Source: an uncultured Candidatus Saccharibacteria bacterium (GTDB taxonomy: Bacteria > Patescibacteriota > Saccharimonadia > Saccharimonadales > Saccharimonadaceae). From it: DNA of 18,379 bases. The notes beneath the pieces were generated by a model. That model was not told the DNA's origin and did no database searches. It saw only the letters and a program-made list of their open reading frames with translations. Of this stretch, positions 11,527-18,379 are shown in pieces. The stretch covers positions 1-18,379 of the forward strand of contig CALKRM010000005.1 in NCBI GenBank assembly GCA_937989565.1, written 5' to 3'. Position 1 is the first letter of the stretch, and the number at the start of each line of letters is the position of its first letter. The position numbers and the translations under genes were made by a program.

Positions 11527-13272
11527 ATGCAGCGGCTTATTCGTTCAAGAACTGGTTGGTTGGCCATCGCTTTACTAGTAGTGATGGCGGCTTTTGTGTT
11601 GCGATTATTTCAATTGCAGATTTTGCAATATGGCAAATATACGGAGTTAGCGCGGGCAAGCCAGCAGCGTCAATTTATCATTCCTGCGGAGCGCGGGAAA
11701 ATTTATATGATGGACGGGAAAACGCCAGTTCCCGTGGTGCTTAATCAGGCGGTCTATACGGTGATTGCGGATCCGCAGTCGATTGACGATAAAGAGCGGA
11801 GCCAGCTTGTTGATAGTTTGAGGGAAATTGCTGGCGGCGAAATGACGGAAAATGTATCTGAACGGCTCAATAATAAAAAGTCGCGCTATGAAGTTTTAGC
11901 GAAAAATATTACCAGAACTCAAGCGGAAAAATTGAAAAAGAAAAACTTTGCGGGCGTGTTGTATCAGCAAAGTTCTATTCGAAATTATCCTGAGGGCGAA
12001 CTGGGTGCGCACGTACTTGGATTTGTGAATGCGGCTGGCGAAGGTCAATATGGCGTCGAAGGCTCTTTGAATAAGCAGCTTAAGGGTCGGGACGGACTAT
12101 TGCAATCTGTAACTGACGTGAGGAATATACCTTTGACGGTCGGGAAAAATAATATGCGAATCGAGGCGAAATCTGGTGACAATTTGGCGCTGACGGTGGA
12201 CAGGAATATTCAGAATCAGACTGAATTGGCGTTGAAAAAAGGAATTGAAGCGGCTGGCGCCACCGAGGGAAGCGTGATTGTTATGAATCCGAAAAACGGT
12301 CAGGTTTTGGCAATGGCGAATTATCCGACTTATAATCCGGCGGATTTTGCCAAACAGAAAAATGGGTCGGTGTTTGTGGATAGCGCGTCGATGGTACCAT
12401 TTGAGCCGGGATCGATTATCAAATCTTTTAGCTTCGCTACGGCAATTGATAAGGGCGTTATTACTCCGTCCAGCACGTATAATAATACCGATTGTATTAA
12501 AGTCGCTGACCGCACGATGTGTAATGCCTTGAGAGGTTTGGGCGGCACGATGACGATTCAAGGTGCGTTTAACAATTCACTCAACGTCGGCACGATTACC
12601 GCGATTCGAAAATTAGGAAATGGCTCGCAGATTAATTTGCCGGCTCGCCAGACTTTATATGAATATTATCACGATAAATTTGGCTTTGGCGCTAAAACTG
12701 GAATTGAGCTGGGCGAGGCTTCGGGCTATATTTATCCGCCAGATAGCGCCGAAGGAAATGAGGTTCGTTATTCGGCTATGACTTACGGGCAGAGTATGAA
12801 CTTGACTATGGTTCAAGTCGCGGCTGGATTTTCATCGCTAGTTAACGGCGGTCAATATTACAAGCCAACCATTCTCGTTGGTACAATTGACGAATCTGGC
12901 AATTTGAAATCGTCGGAAAATAAAGTTATTCGCCAAACCGTAAGCGGCGGCACGTCATCGCAGATGCGAACGATGTTAACGACGGCGCGCCGATCTTCAT
13001 TTTTGTCAAAGAGTGACAAATCTGGCTATGAAATTGGCGGAAAAACGGGTACTTCTGAAGCGGTGGTCAATGGCGCTTACACTCAAAAAGAAACGATTGC
13101 TACATATATTGGTTATGGCGGTGGAAAAAATGGCGCCGAATATGTCATAATGGTACGTGTAGCGGCTCCAGGAAGAGGGATTAACTTACAGGGAAATCTC
13201 CACGCTGGACCAATTTTTACAGATATATCCAACTGGATGATTGATTATATGAAAATAGCACCAAAGGAATAA
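11527..13272 (+). CDS. ftsI: Septal peptidoglycan transpeptidase FtsI (PBP3-like)
   Basis: This 581-aa class B penicillin-binding protein crosslinks septal peptidoglycan. Residues 11-29 form an N-terminal membrane anchor, followed by the pedestal domain with IIPAERGKIY (51-60, the R-G-x-I-x-D-type motif) and EGQYGVEGSLNKQLKG (172-187). The transpeptidase domain has the SxxK motif at 296-299 (FEPGSIIKS, catalytic S296), SLN at 351-353 (SxN) and KTG at 506-508 (GGKTGTSE). Length matches the family, and no PASTA repeats follow. The neighbouring mraY and ftsW fit the usual FtsI-FtsW septal synthase partnership. The gene has its own extended -10 promoter upstream. Confidence 0.95.
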   Translation: MQRLIRSRTGWLAIALLVVMAAFVLRLFQLQILQYGKYTELARASQQRQFIIPAERGKIYMMDGKTPVPVVLNQAVYTVIADPQSIDDKERSQLVDSLREIAGGEMTENVSERLNNKKSRYEVLAKNITRTQAEKLKKKNFAGVLYQQSSIRNYPEGELGAHVLGFVNAAGEGQYGVEGSLNKQLKGRDGLLQSVTDVRNIPLTVGKNNMRIEAKSGDNLALTVDRNIQNQTELALKKGIEAAGATEGSVIVMNPKNGQVLAMANYPTYNPADFAKQKNGSVFVDSASMVPFEPGSIIKSFSFATAIDKGVITPSSTYNNTDCIKVADRTMCNALRGLGGTMTIQGAFNNSLNVGTITAIRKLGNGSQINLPARQTLYEYYHDKFGFGAKTGIELGEASGYIYPPDSAEGNEVRYSAMTYGQSMNLTMVQVAAGFSSLVNGGQYYKPTILVGTIDESGNLKSSENKVIRQTVSGGTSSQMRTMLTTARRSSFLSKSDKSGYEIGGKTGTSEAVVNGAYTQKETIATYIGYGGGKNGAEYVIMVRVAAPGRGINLQGNLHAGPIFTDISNWMIDYMKIAPKE

Positions 13273-13274
13273 AT

Positions 13275-14312
13275 ATGGGAATAGCTTTACAAACAATGAC
13301 CAATGAATTGACGCACGTGTTTTTACTGAGCGTCGGCGCGTTTTTGCTAGCGATGTTTTTAACGCCAATTTATACGTTTTTCGCTTATCGATATCGCTTC
13401 TGGAAGCGCCAAAGGTCGGAGAGTACTGACGGGAAAAAGCTGAAGATTTTCGCCAAATTCCAAGCGGCAAAATTGCGGCGAAACATCCCGACGATGGCTG
13501 GAGTGATTGGCGTAATTTCAATCTTTGTGGTGACGATTTTCTTCAATTTAGACCGAGCGCAGACGTGGCTTCCTCTGGCAGCGTTGGTTGGTGGTGGAAT
13601 TGTTGGGCTAATTGACGATATTATCAATCTGCGCGGTTTGGGTGGCGGCGCGGCTGGGCTTCGCAGTCCAGTGAAGTTTGCGCTGATTACGTTGATTGGC
13701 GTGGTGCTTGGTTGGTTTTTCTTTGCCAAACTGGGCGTGGCGAGTTTCCATGTGCCGTTTGTGGGCGAGGTGAATATTGGCTGGTTGATAGTTCCTTTGT
13801 TCGCATTTGCGGTGGTGGCTACCGGTAACGCTGTTAATATTTCTGACGGAATGGATGGACTGGCGGGCGGGCTGCTTGGTATTAGCTTTGGGGCGTTTGG
13901 CGTGATTGCCTTATTGCAACAACATGTTATATTGGCGGGATTCTGCTTTACGGTTGTCGGAGTACTCTTGAGCTATTTGTGGTTCAATATTTACCCAGCT
14001 CGATTCTTCATGGGTGACGTTGGAAGTTTTGCTTACGGCGCGTGTTTGGGCGTTGTGGCAATGCTGACCGACTCTTTGCTTCTACTTCCTGTGATTGGCT
14101 TGCTATTTGTAATTGAGGCGGGATCAAGCTTGACCCAAATCGTCAGCAAGAAACTGTTTAAGAGAAAGATTTTCTTATCCGCACCGATTCATCATCACTT
14201 GGAGGCGATTGGTTGGCCAGAAACTAAGGTGACGATGCGTTTTTGGGTTATTGGCTGCGTGATGGCGTTTATCGGCGTGATGCTGGCGCTTGCTGGAGGT
14301 CATATTGCGTAA
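13275..14312 (+). CDS. mraY: Phospho-N-acetylmuramoyl-pentapeptide-transferase MraY
   Basis: This 345-aa, roughly ten-helix membrane enzyme transfers phospho-MurNAc-pentapeptide from UDP to undecaprenyl phosphate, making lipid I. Family signatures are RRNIPTMAGVIGV (68-80), VGLIDDIINLRG (109-120, D-D pair), ATGNAVNISDGMDGLAGG (182-199, N-x-x-N-x-x-D-G-x-D-G-L-A), FMGDVGSFAYG (with catalytic-site aspartate) and SAPIHHHLE (the HHH motif). The start ATG 13275 is two bases after the ftsI stop and is preceded by AAAGGA six bases upstream. murE and murF, which commonly sit between ftsI and mraY, are missing here. Confidence 0.96.
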   Translation: MGIALQTMTNELTHVFLLSVGAFLLAMFLTPIYTFFAYRYRFWKRQRSESTDGKKLKIFAKFQAAKLRRNIPTMAGVIGVISIFVVTIFFNLDRAQTWLPLAALVGGGIVGLIDDIINLRGLGGGAAGLRSPVKFALITLIGVVLGWFFFAKLGVASFHVPFVGEVNIGWLIVPLFAFAVVATGNAVNISDGMDGLAGGLLGISFGAFGVIALLQQHVILAGFCFTVVGVLLSYLWFNIYPARFFMGDVGSFAYGACLGVVAMLTDSLLLLPVIGLLFVIEAGSSLTQIVSKKLFKRKIFLSAPIHHHLEAIGWPETKVTMRFWVIGCVMAFIGVMLALAGGHIA

Positions 14313-15597
14313 TTCGGTCGCCAAAAATCGTCAATCTATCGCTCAGCCGGTTCGAAGCCATCGACCGATGTATCAGATTGTGCTTTATATGGGGCTTTTG
14401 TTGCTACTTGGGCTGATTGTTATGTATGCGCTGGGGCCGCAACGCGCCAACGTGATGAATTATGCTTACGGCACGAATTATAGCGATACGTATTTCTTTG
14501 GCAAGCAGCTGACGAGCGTATTTATTGCCGTCGTGGCTTTTTCTGCGTTTTACTTTACGCCGTACAAATGGATTACCGGCGAGAGATCAAAATACATTCT
14601 CTACGCTGGATTTGCGCTATGTATTTTACTATTCCTCTCGGGTGCGGTTCTTCATTTGTCGTTTGCGCAAGAAACTAACGGTGCGTATCGATGGTTTCAA
14701 TTGGGCGTACTGGGAAGTTTCCAGCCGTCAGAATTGCTCAAATATGGCGTGCTATTGTTTTTGGCGGGATTTTTAGGGCGTCGCTCGCAACAGGGAAAAT
14801 TGAACGACATCCAAGAAACTATCATTCCGCTGGGCATTATTTCCGGCTTGTCGCTGCTGATGATTGTGTTTTTACAAAAAGACTTGGGAACGGGAATTTC
14901 GTTGATAGCGATTATTTTATCAATGATTTTGGTGGCTGGAATTGACTGGAAGATTTTCAAGAAGATTCTGGCGATTGTTGCACTTTGTGGTTTGGTGATG
15001 ATTTTTACGTCGCCACACCGAATCGAGCGCGTGATGACTTTTGTGCAGGGCGATAGTCACAAAGGGACGAGCAGTCAGGAGAACAAGAATTATCACATTC
15101 AGCAGGCCAGAATTGCGATTGGTTCTGGCGGGCTCCTGGGGCTTGGAATTGGCAAGAGTGTTCAGGCGACAGGATATCTTCCAGAGGCGACTAACGACTC
15201 AATTTTTGCTGTCATGGGAGAAACGTTTGGCTTCGTCGGTTTAATGGCTATATTGACGCTATTTACAGCATTATTAATGTCGATTTTGCACGTAGCCGCG
15301 AGGCTTCCAAACGTGACGTTGCGGCTAATTGTGGCGGGAATTTTTGGCTGGATTGCTTCTCACGTGATACTGAATATTGCCGCAATGACAGGGCTGGCGC
15401 CGCTTACTGGAATTCCATTGCCATTATTAAGTTATGGCGGTACAAGCATGTTGTTTATCGCGGCAGCGCTCGGTTTAGTTTTCCAAATTTCCAAATATAC
15501 GTCACATAAAGCATTAGAGGAGGGTGAAAGTGGCCAAGATCTTAGCGGTCGGCGGCGGCTCAGGCGGACACGTTACGCCAGTGGTAGCCGTATTTAG
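14305..15597 (+). CDS. ftsW: Septal peptidoglycan glycosyltransferase FtsW (SEDS family)
   Basis: This SEDS-family polymerase has about ten membrane segments. Signatures include NGAYRWFQLG and QPSELLKYGVLLFLAGFL, the QKDLGTG loop, a long extracellular loop ending in GLLGLGIGKSVQATGYLPEA, then NDSIFAVMGETFGFVG, and TGIPLPLLSYGGTS near the end. It polymerises glycan strands at the septum with FtsI. The chosen start is TTG 14305, preceded at a 5-nt spacing by GGAGG (14295-14299), giving 430 aa and an 8-nt overlap with mraY; an earlier in-frame TTG at 14290 has no such site. The C-terminal cytoplasmic tail (GRRRLRRTR) is arginine-rich and is encoded within the start of murG. Confidence 0.95.
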   Translation: MRNSVAKNRQSIAQPVRSHRPMYQIVLYMGLLLLLGLIVMYALGPQRANVMNYAYGTNYSDTYFFGKQLTSVFIAVVAFSAFYFTPYKWITGERSKYILYAGFALCILLFLSGAVLHLSFAQETNGAYRWFQLGVLGSFQPSELLKYGVLLFLAGFLGRRSQQGKLNDIQETIIPLGIISGLSLLMIVFLQKDLGTGISLIAIILSMILVAGIDWKIFKKILAIVALCGLVMIFTSPHRIERVMTFVQGDSHKGTSSQENKNYHIQQARIAIGSGGLLGLGIGKSVQATGYLPEATNDSIFAVMGETFGFVGLMAILTLFTALLMSILHVAARLPNVTLRLIVAGIFGWIASHVILNIAAMTGLAPLTGIPLPLLSYGGTSMLFIAAALGLVFQISKYTSHKALEEGESGQDLSGRRRLRRTRYASGSRI

Positions 15598-16693
15598 AGA
15601 ATTACAGAAAACTGGTGATCACGAGCTTCGTTTTTGGTGTGATAAAAAATTTGGCGCCAGCGCACGCGGGATTTTTGCTAAGTTCGATGAGAATATTCCG
15701 GTCGATTTGATTATTGCTGGAAAATTACGCCGATATCACGGAAAAAGCATCTCGCTTCATCTACATCCGTCAATTCTATTCCCGAATTTGCGCGACGGTT
15801 TTAAGGTGATGATTGGATTTTTCCAGAGCTTGTTTAAGCTCATGAAGTGGCGTCCAGACGTTATTTTCATTAAGGGCGGATATGTTTGTTTGCCGGTTGG
15901 CTATGCGGCTCGGCTATTAAGAATTCCGTTGGTTTTGCATGATTCTGACGCGCATCCAGGTTTGACAAATCGCTTACTGAGTCCTTTCGCGAAAGCTATT
16001 GGCACGGGCGCGCCGCTTGAATATTACAATTATCCACCAGAAAAAGCTTCATATGTTGGCATTCCAGTTGCGCCAGAATTCCATCCATATTCTGAGGCTG
16101 AGAGGAAAGAATTGAAGGAAAAATTAGGCTTTAATGCCAATAAACCGTTGGTTGTTATTACTGGCGGTGGACTTGGTGCAGGTCGAATTAATTCCGCGAT
16201 TGTAGCAATTAGGGAAAACCTGCTTTCTGAGGCTTCGGTGTTTTTGATATCGGGAAATCAGCAATATGAAGAAATTCTCGAGCAAACCGACGAGCGAGAA
16301 GGCTGGAGGTTGCAGGCATTTGTTCACAACGGAATGGCGGGAGTTTTGGCGGCGGCGGATATAGTCGTGACCAGGGCAGGGGCGACTACTCTTTTGGAAT
16401 TGGCGGCGCTACATAAACCGACAATCATCATCCCTAACGGCCATTTGACAGGCGGGCATCAATTGAAAAACGCTAAAGTTTACCAGGACGCATTGGCGGC
16501 GTTGATAGTTTCCGAAGATGAGTTGGATAAGGACAATCAAATTTTGGCACGAAAAATAATTGGCGTGTTAAAATCTCAGAAAATTCTTAAAGGTCTGGGT
16601 GATAACTTTGGTAAATTTGCCAAGCCAAACGCGGCTAAAGATATGGCGAAGATTATTCTTACTACGGTGCGAAGGCAGGGTAGGCGAAAGTGA
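15530..16693 (+). CDS. murG: MurG, lipid II-forming N-acetylglucosaminyltransferase
   Basis: This 387-aa GT-B glycosyltransferase adds GlcNAc from UDP-GlcNAc to lipid I on the cytoplasmic face of the membrane. GGGSGGH at residues 8-14 is the N-domain glycine loop; the C domain has VVITGGGLGAGRIN, VTRAGATTLLELAALHKP and IIPNGHLTGGHQLKNA (the H-Q-x-x-N-A donor-site motif). GTG 15530 is chosen because GGAGG (15519-15523) lies 6 nt upstream; GTG 15524 is in frame but too close to that site. It overlaps ftsW by 68 nt and ends in TGA sharing four bases (GTGA) with ftsQ, so all three should be translationally coupled. murD and murC are not adjacent. Confidence 0.95.
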   Translation: MAKILAVGGGSGGHVTPVVAVFRELQKTGDHELRFWCDKKFGASARGIFAKFDENIPVDLIIAGKLRRYHGKSISLHLHPSILFPNLRDGFKVMIGFFQSLFKLMKWRPDVIFIKGGYVCLPVGYAARLLRIPLVLHDSDAHPGLTNRLLSPFAKAIGTGAPLEYYNYPPEKASYVGIPVAPEFHPYSEAERKELKEKLGFNANKPLVVITGGGLGAGRINSAIVAIRENLLSEASVFLISGNQQYEEILEQTDEREGWRLQAFVHNGMAGVLAAADIVVTRAGATTLLELAALHKPTIIIPNGHLTGGHQLKNAKVYQDALAALIVSEDELDKDNQILARKIIGVLKSQKILKGLGDNFGKFAKPNAAKDMAKIILTTVRRQGRRK

Positions 16694-17604
16694 AATTCCC
16701 CTTCTCTAAGAAAAAATCGGACGAGAATCTAAGTCGTCGAGAAATCGCGGCGCGTCGTCGAACTGAGAGTTACGATGATTTGCCCGCCCAATCGTATCGT
16801 CGGAACAGGACGCTTAATAGCCGCCAAACGTCCTCTCCTTTGGAGACTTCTGAGAGGCTCGAGACTCACGAATTGGTGAAAAAACGTCGCCGTGTAATGC
16901 GGAAAATGCTTGCGACTGCGGTGAGTTTGCTTGTTGTGATATTTCTTTTGTTCCAATTGACAATCAATATTTCAATCCAAACTCCCGACGCAAAAAGTTC
17001 CAGCAACGCTAATAAATACGTGAGCGTTCTTAATGAATATTACAGCGCCCATCCAGCGGAGAGGTTCCGGTTCTTCCTCAATAATAATGACCTAAAGCAA
17101 TTCTTTTTACAGAAAGCTCCTGAGGTAAAAAACATTCGCGTGGAGGGAGATTTTCTAGCGCGATCAGCCGTTAAGCTGACGTTTCGGCAGCCGGTGGCCC
17201 AGTGGTCTTCCGGAGATAAGATTTATTTTGTTGATGATAGCGGCGTTACTTTTGAGCAGAACTATTTTGCCGCGCCTACGGTTGCTGTTCGTGATGAAAG
17301 CGGTCTACCGACTAGGGGTGGCCAAGAAGTTATCAATCGTCAATTCCTGAGCTTCCTTGGTCAAGCCGTGTCTGAATTTTCGCAACATAAAATGAATGTT
17401 TCAGAGGTTATTCTGCCGGCTAATACTGTACGCCAAGTCTGGTTTAAGGTTGAGGGCAGGGAGGCTCAGATTCGTATGACGGTGGATAGGTCTGCTCAAG
17501 CTCAGGTTAAACAGGCGATAGCCACTTTGAGTTATTTGGACAACAATGGCGCAAAGCCAGGGTATATAGACGTTAGGGTAGATCAGAGATCGTTCTATAA
17601 GTAG
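16690..17604 (+). CDS. ftsQ: Cell division protein FtsQ/DivIB
   Basis: This 304-aa protein has FtsQ/DivIB topology: a long basic cytoplasmic N-terminus (1-72, many R and K), one membrane helix (about 74-92, LATAVSLLVVIFLLFQL), then a POTRA-like domain (about 110-165, APEVKNIRVEGDFLARSAVK) and a beta domain ending with GYIDVRVDQRSFYK, where the family usually ends in a Y-I-D-x-R string. It forms the divisome core with FtsL and FtsB and controls FtsWI. The start is GTG 16690, within the GTGA overlap with the murG stop. It is the last gene of the cluster: the normally following ftsA and ftsZ are absent and a terminator comes next. Confidence 0.9.
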   Translation: MKFPFSKKKSDENLSRREIAARRRTESYDDLPAQSYRRNRTLNSRQTSSPLETSERLETHELVKKRRRVMRKMLATAVSLLVVIFLLFQLTINISIQTPDAKSSSNANKYVSVLNEYYSAHPAERFRFFLNNNDLKQFFLQKAPEVKNIRVEGDFLARSAVKLTFRQPVAQWSSGDKIYFVDDSGVTFEQNYFAAPTVAVRDESGLPTRGGQEVINRQFLSFLGQAVSEFSQHKMNVSEVILPANTVRQVWFKVEGREAQIRMTVDRSAQAQVKQAIATLSYLDNNGAKPGYIDVRVDQRSFYK

Positions 17605-17611
17605 GGCGGTC

Positions 17612-17645
17612 AACTTCTCTTCTGAATAGAGTAAGTTCTCTTTTT
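17612..17645 (+). terminator. Terminator of the dcw cluster
   Basis: AACTTCTCT (17612-17620) pairs with AGAG-AAGTT (17628-17637, one bulged T) across a 7-nt loop, followed by CTCTTTTT. It lies 8 nt after the ftsQ stop codon. Confidence 0.75.
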
Positions 17646-17682
17646 GTTCTATTTCTGTATAGCGTAGAAAATATATATAACA

Positions 17683-17766
17683 ATATAAAAATATACAAAA
17701 GTCAAATAATCGCAAAATGATAAGCTAGGGGAGTAGGGTAATAAAAATATAAAAATGTCAAATAAT
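17683..17766 (+). repeat. Pair of AT-rich imperfect direct repeats
   Basis: ATATAAAAAT (17683-17692 and 17747-17756) and GTCAAATAAT (17701-17710 and 17757-17766) occur twice in the same order, with 8 nt between the two modules in the first copy and none in the second. Such low-complexity matches can arise by chance in AT-rich DNA. Confidence 0.4.
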
Positions 17767-17822
17767 ATAAAATACGTTGTGGAAAACTTAACGAGCTTAT
17801 GGCGCGCATACTCAGAGTTTAT

Positions 17823-17886
17823 ATTGATGTAAAAATATCAATGTAGCACTCCAGTATGTGTAGTGCTGGAATTAAAAATATTTTTT
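17823..17886 (+). terminator. Tandem hairpins, possible second terminator or small RNA end
   Basis: ATTGAT/ATCAAT (17823-17828 with 17837-17842) and AGCACT/AGTGCT (17845-17850 with 17862-17867) are separated by two bases and followed by an A/T-rich stretch ending in TATTTTTT (17879-17886). They could mark the end of a short transcript arising in the block. The function is not established. Confidence 0.35.
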
Positions 17887-17927
17887 AAGTTCGTATTTTG
17901 TTGGTGTATATTTTTATAAAAGACAGT

Positions 17928-18059
17928 ATGTTTTATGAAGTTGTATATAATAGAGAATCCCCTAGCCGAATTATCAGAAAAAAATCGTTTTATAAGGTGT
18001 TAGCGAATATATGTAGACATATGTATATTCATCTTTATGTGGTATTTATTATTTCGTAA
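17928..18059 (+). CDS. Weak small-ORF candidate (43 aa)
   Basis: ATG 17928 opens 43 codons (beginning MFYEVVYNRESPS, ending in hydrophobic YVVFIIS) to TAA 18057. A TATAAA box (17915-17920) lies 7 nt before the ATG, the same spacing as the leaderless genes elsewhere in the window. No homology is recognised, and the composition is what AT-rich DNA gives by chance, so this is only a candidate. Confidence 0.2.
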   Translation: MFYEVVYNRESPSRIIRKKSFYKVLANICRHMYIHLYVVFIIS

Positions 18060-18209
18060 AAGGTACATTGTGCGACATTAAAACTATATCTAAAACACGA
18101 TTATTCCATCGTCTTTCTTCGCGATAAATTTATCTCATTTTTACCAAATTTAACCTACTTGTAGTTTATTGTTTTATAAACCGCCCTATTTGTCGGCTTG
18201 GTGTGTTTT

Positions 18210-18329
18210 ATGTTGTATATTGGTTTATCTGCATTAGCTCGGATTTATAATTTATGCTTGTATTGTGCAAAATTTATTAATATAAATACTCAGCCGGTTC
18301 GGCTTTATGCACGCTTAAAAATCAACTAA
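18210..18329 (+). CDS. Weak small-ORF candidate (39 aa, hydrophobic N-terminus)
   Basis: ATG 18210 opens 39 codons (MLYIGLSALARIYNL, then cysteines and a basic end) to TAA 18327. The frame is open upstream to 18180 and includes a GTG at 18201 and a TTG at 18198, and would extend the hydrophobic stretch. No ribosome binding site or promoter at the right distance is seen. T-rich DNA favours hydrophobic residues, so this may be chance or the remnant of a membrane-protein gene. Confidence 0.15.
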   Translation: MLYIGLSALARIYNLCLYCAKFININTQPVRLYARLKIN

Positions 18330-18379
18330 TAATTAGTTCGTATTTTGTTCTATTGTTTTTTAATCGCTAATTTTGCGAA

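Larger units (their letters stand above)
17888..18349 (+). repeat. 15-bp direct repeat flanking the sORF-containing part of the AT-rich block
   Basis: AGTTCGTATTTTGTT occurs at 17888-17902 and again, identically, at 18335-18349. A longer exact match than expected by chance in so short a block, it could be an attachment-type or element-end repeat, but there is no integrase and no tRNA beside it. Confidence 0.4.
17646..18379. other. AT-rich block without a convincing gene
   Basis: About 730 bases, clearly richer in A+T than the genes to the left and T-rich on the + strand in its right half. No ORF of normal length is present on either strand, and I see no tRNA- or rRNA-like structure. Contents: imperfect direct repeats near 17683-17710 and 17747-17766 sharing GTCAAATAAT; two adjacent hairpins (17823-17842, ATTGAT arms; 17845-17867, AGCACT arms) followed by T-rich sequence; a 15-bp direct repeat (17888-17902 and 18335-18349); an inverted repeat at 18005-18030; a perfect palindrome at 18123-18134; and an AGCCG/CGGCT hairpin at 18292-18304. 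One DnaA-box-like site lies at 17778-17786. The window ends inside the block, so its far boundary is unknown. Confidence 0.6.

Noticed and set aside
12097..12561. Minus-strand 154-aa ORF within ftsI
   Set aside because: It mirrors the transpeptidase region and has no family signature; a shadow of ftsI.
14290..14304. TTG 14290 as ftsW start
   Set aside because: No ribosome binding site; TTG 14305 has GGAGG at a 5-nt spacing.
15524..15529. GTG 15524 as murG start
   Set aside because: The ribosome binding site GGAGG ends one base before it, leaving no spacer; GTG 15530 has a 6-nt spacer.
17605..18379. Replication origin in the AT-rich block
   Set aside because: Only one DnaA-box-like 9-mer (17778-17786) and no dnaA or dnaN gene nearby.
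1..18379. UGA recoding to glycine, as in SR1/Gracilibacteria
   Set aside because: TGA does not occur inside the recognised reading frames, and murG ends in TGA in a classic 4-nt GTGA overlap with ftsQ.
1..18379. tRNA, rRNA, CRISPR arrays, insertion sequences
   Set aside because: No cloverleaf-like stretches, no regularly spaced repeats and no transposase or integrase motifs were found by eye.

Overview
The window looks like a compact Patescibacteria (Candidate Phyla Radiation) chromosome, most likely Saccharibacteria (TM7). This is inferred from a moderate G+C coding sequence, very short intergenic gaps, standard use of TGA as stop (unlike SR1/Gracilibacteria), a reduced division and cell-wall cluster, and extended -10 promoters placed directly against start codons. 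No sequence search was possible, so the lineage is an inference. All recognised genes lie on the + strand.

Positions 1-9170 form a mosaic of mostly individually transcribed genes. In order they are: the 3' end of glycyl-tRNA synthetase; a GNAT acetyltransferase whose 5' end is broken by a run of nine G (candidate phase variation), overlapping an aspartoacylase-like deacylase and followed by an 87-aa unknown; a Nudix hydrolase; a 164-aa unknown preceded by a promoter and a tiny ORF; an SDR oxidoreductase; a YvcK/CofD-like protein; a divergent RelA/SpoT-like protein; RNase HI; and a tight pair made of a KwaB-like (DUF4868-type) protein and a Pif1-family helicase. Most of these genes carry TATAAT-type boxes ending 6-7 nt before the ATG, which predicts leaderless mRNAs.

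Positions 9194-17645 hold a stripped-down dcw cluster: terminator, mraZ promoter with GTGGGTA repeats (candidate MraZ operator), mraZ, a 235-bp G-poor element bounded by a 25-nt inverted repeat, rsmH, a 23-codon small ORF with a strong Shine-Dalgarno followed by a hairpin, then ftsL, ftsI, mraY, ftsW, murG, ftsQ/divIB and a terminator. The Mur ligases (murC-F), ddl, ftsA and ftsZ that commonly share this cluster are absent. Distal genes are tightly packed and use Shine-Dalgarno sequences; ftsW and murG overlap by 68 nt. Together these genes supply lipid I/II synthesis (MraY, MurG), septal glycan polymerisation and crosslinking (FtsW, FtsI), the FtsL/FtsQ scaffold, and the regulators MraZ and RsmH.

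Positions 17646-18379 are a strongly AT-rich block without a convincing gene. It has short direct repeats, palindromes, hairpins and two weak small-ORF candidates, and the window ends inside it.

The strongest leads for something undescribed are the G9 switch in the acetyltransferase/deacylase pair, the KwaB-like plus Pif1 pair, the inverted-repeat element between mraZ and rsmH, the small ORF between rsmH and ftsL, and the divergent RelA/SpoT-like protein.
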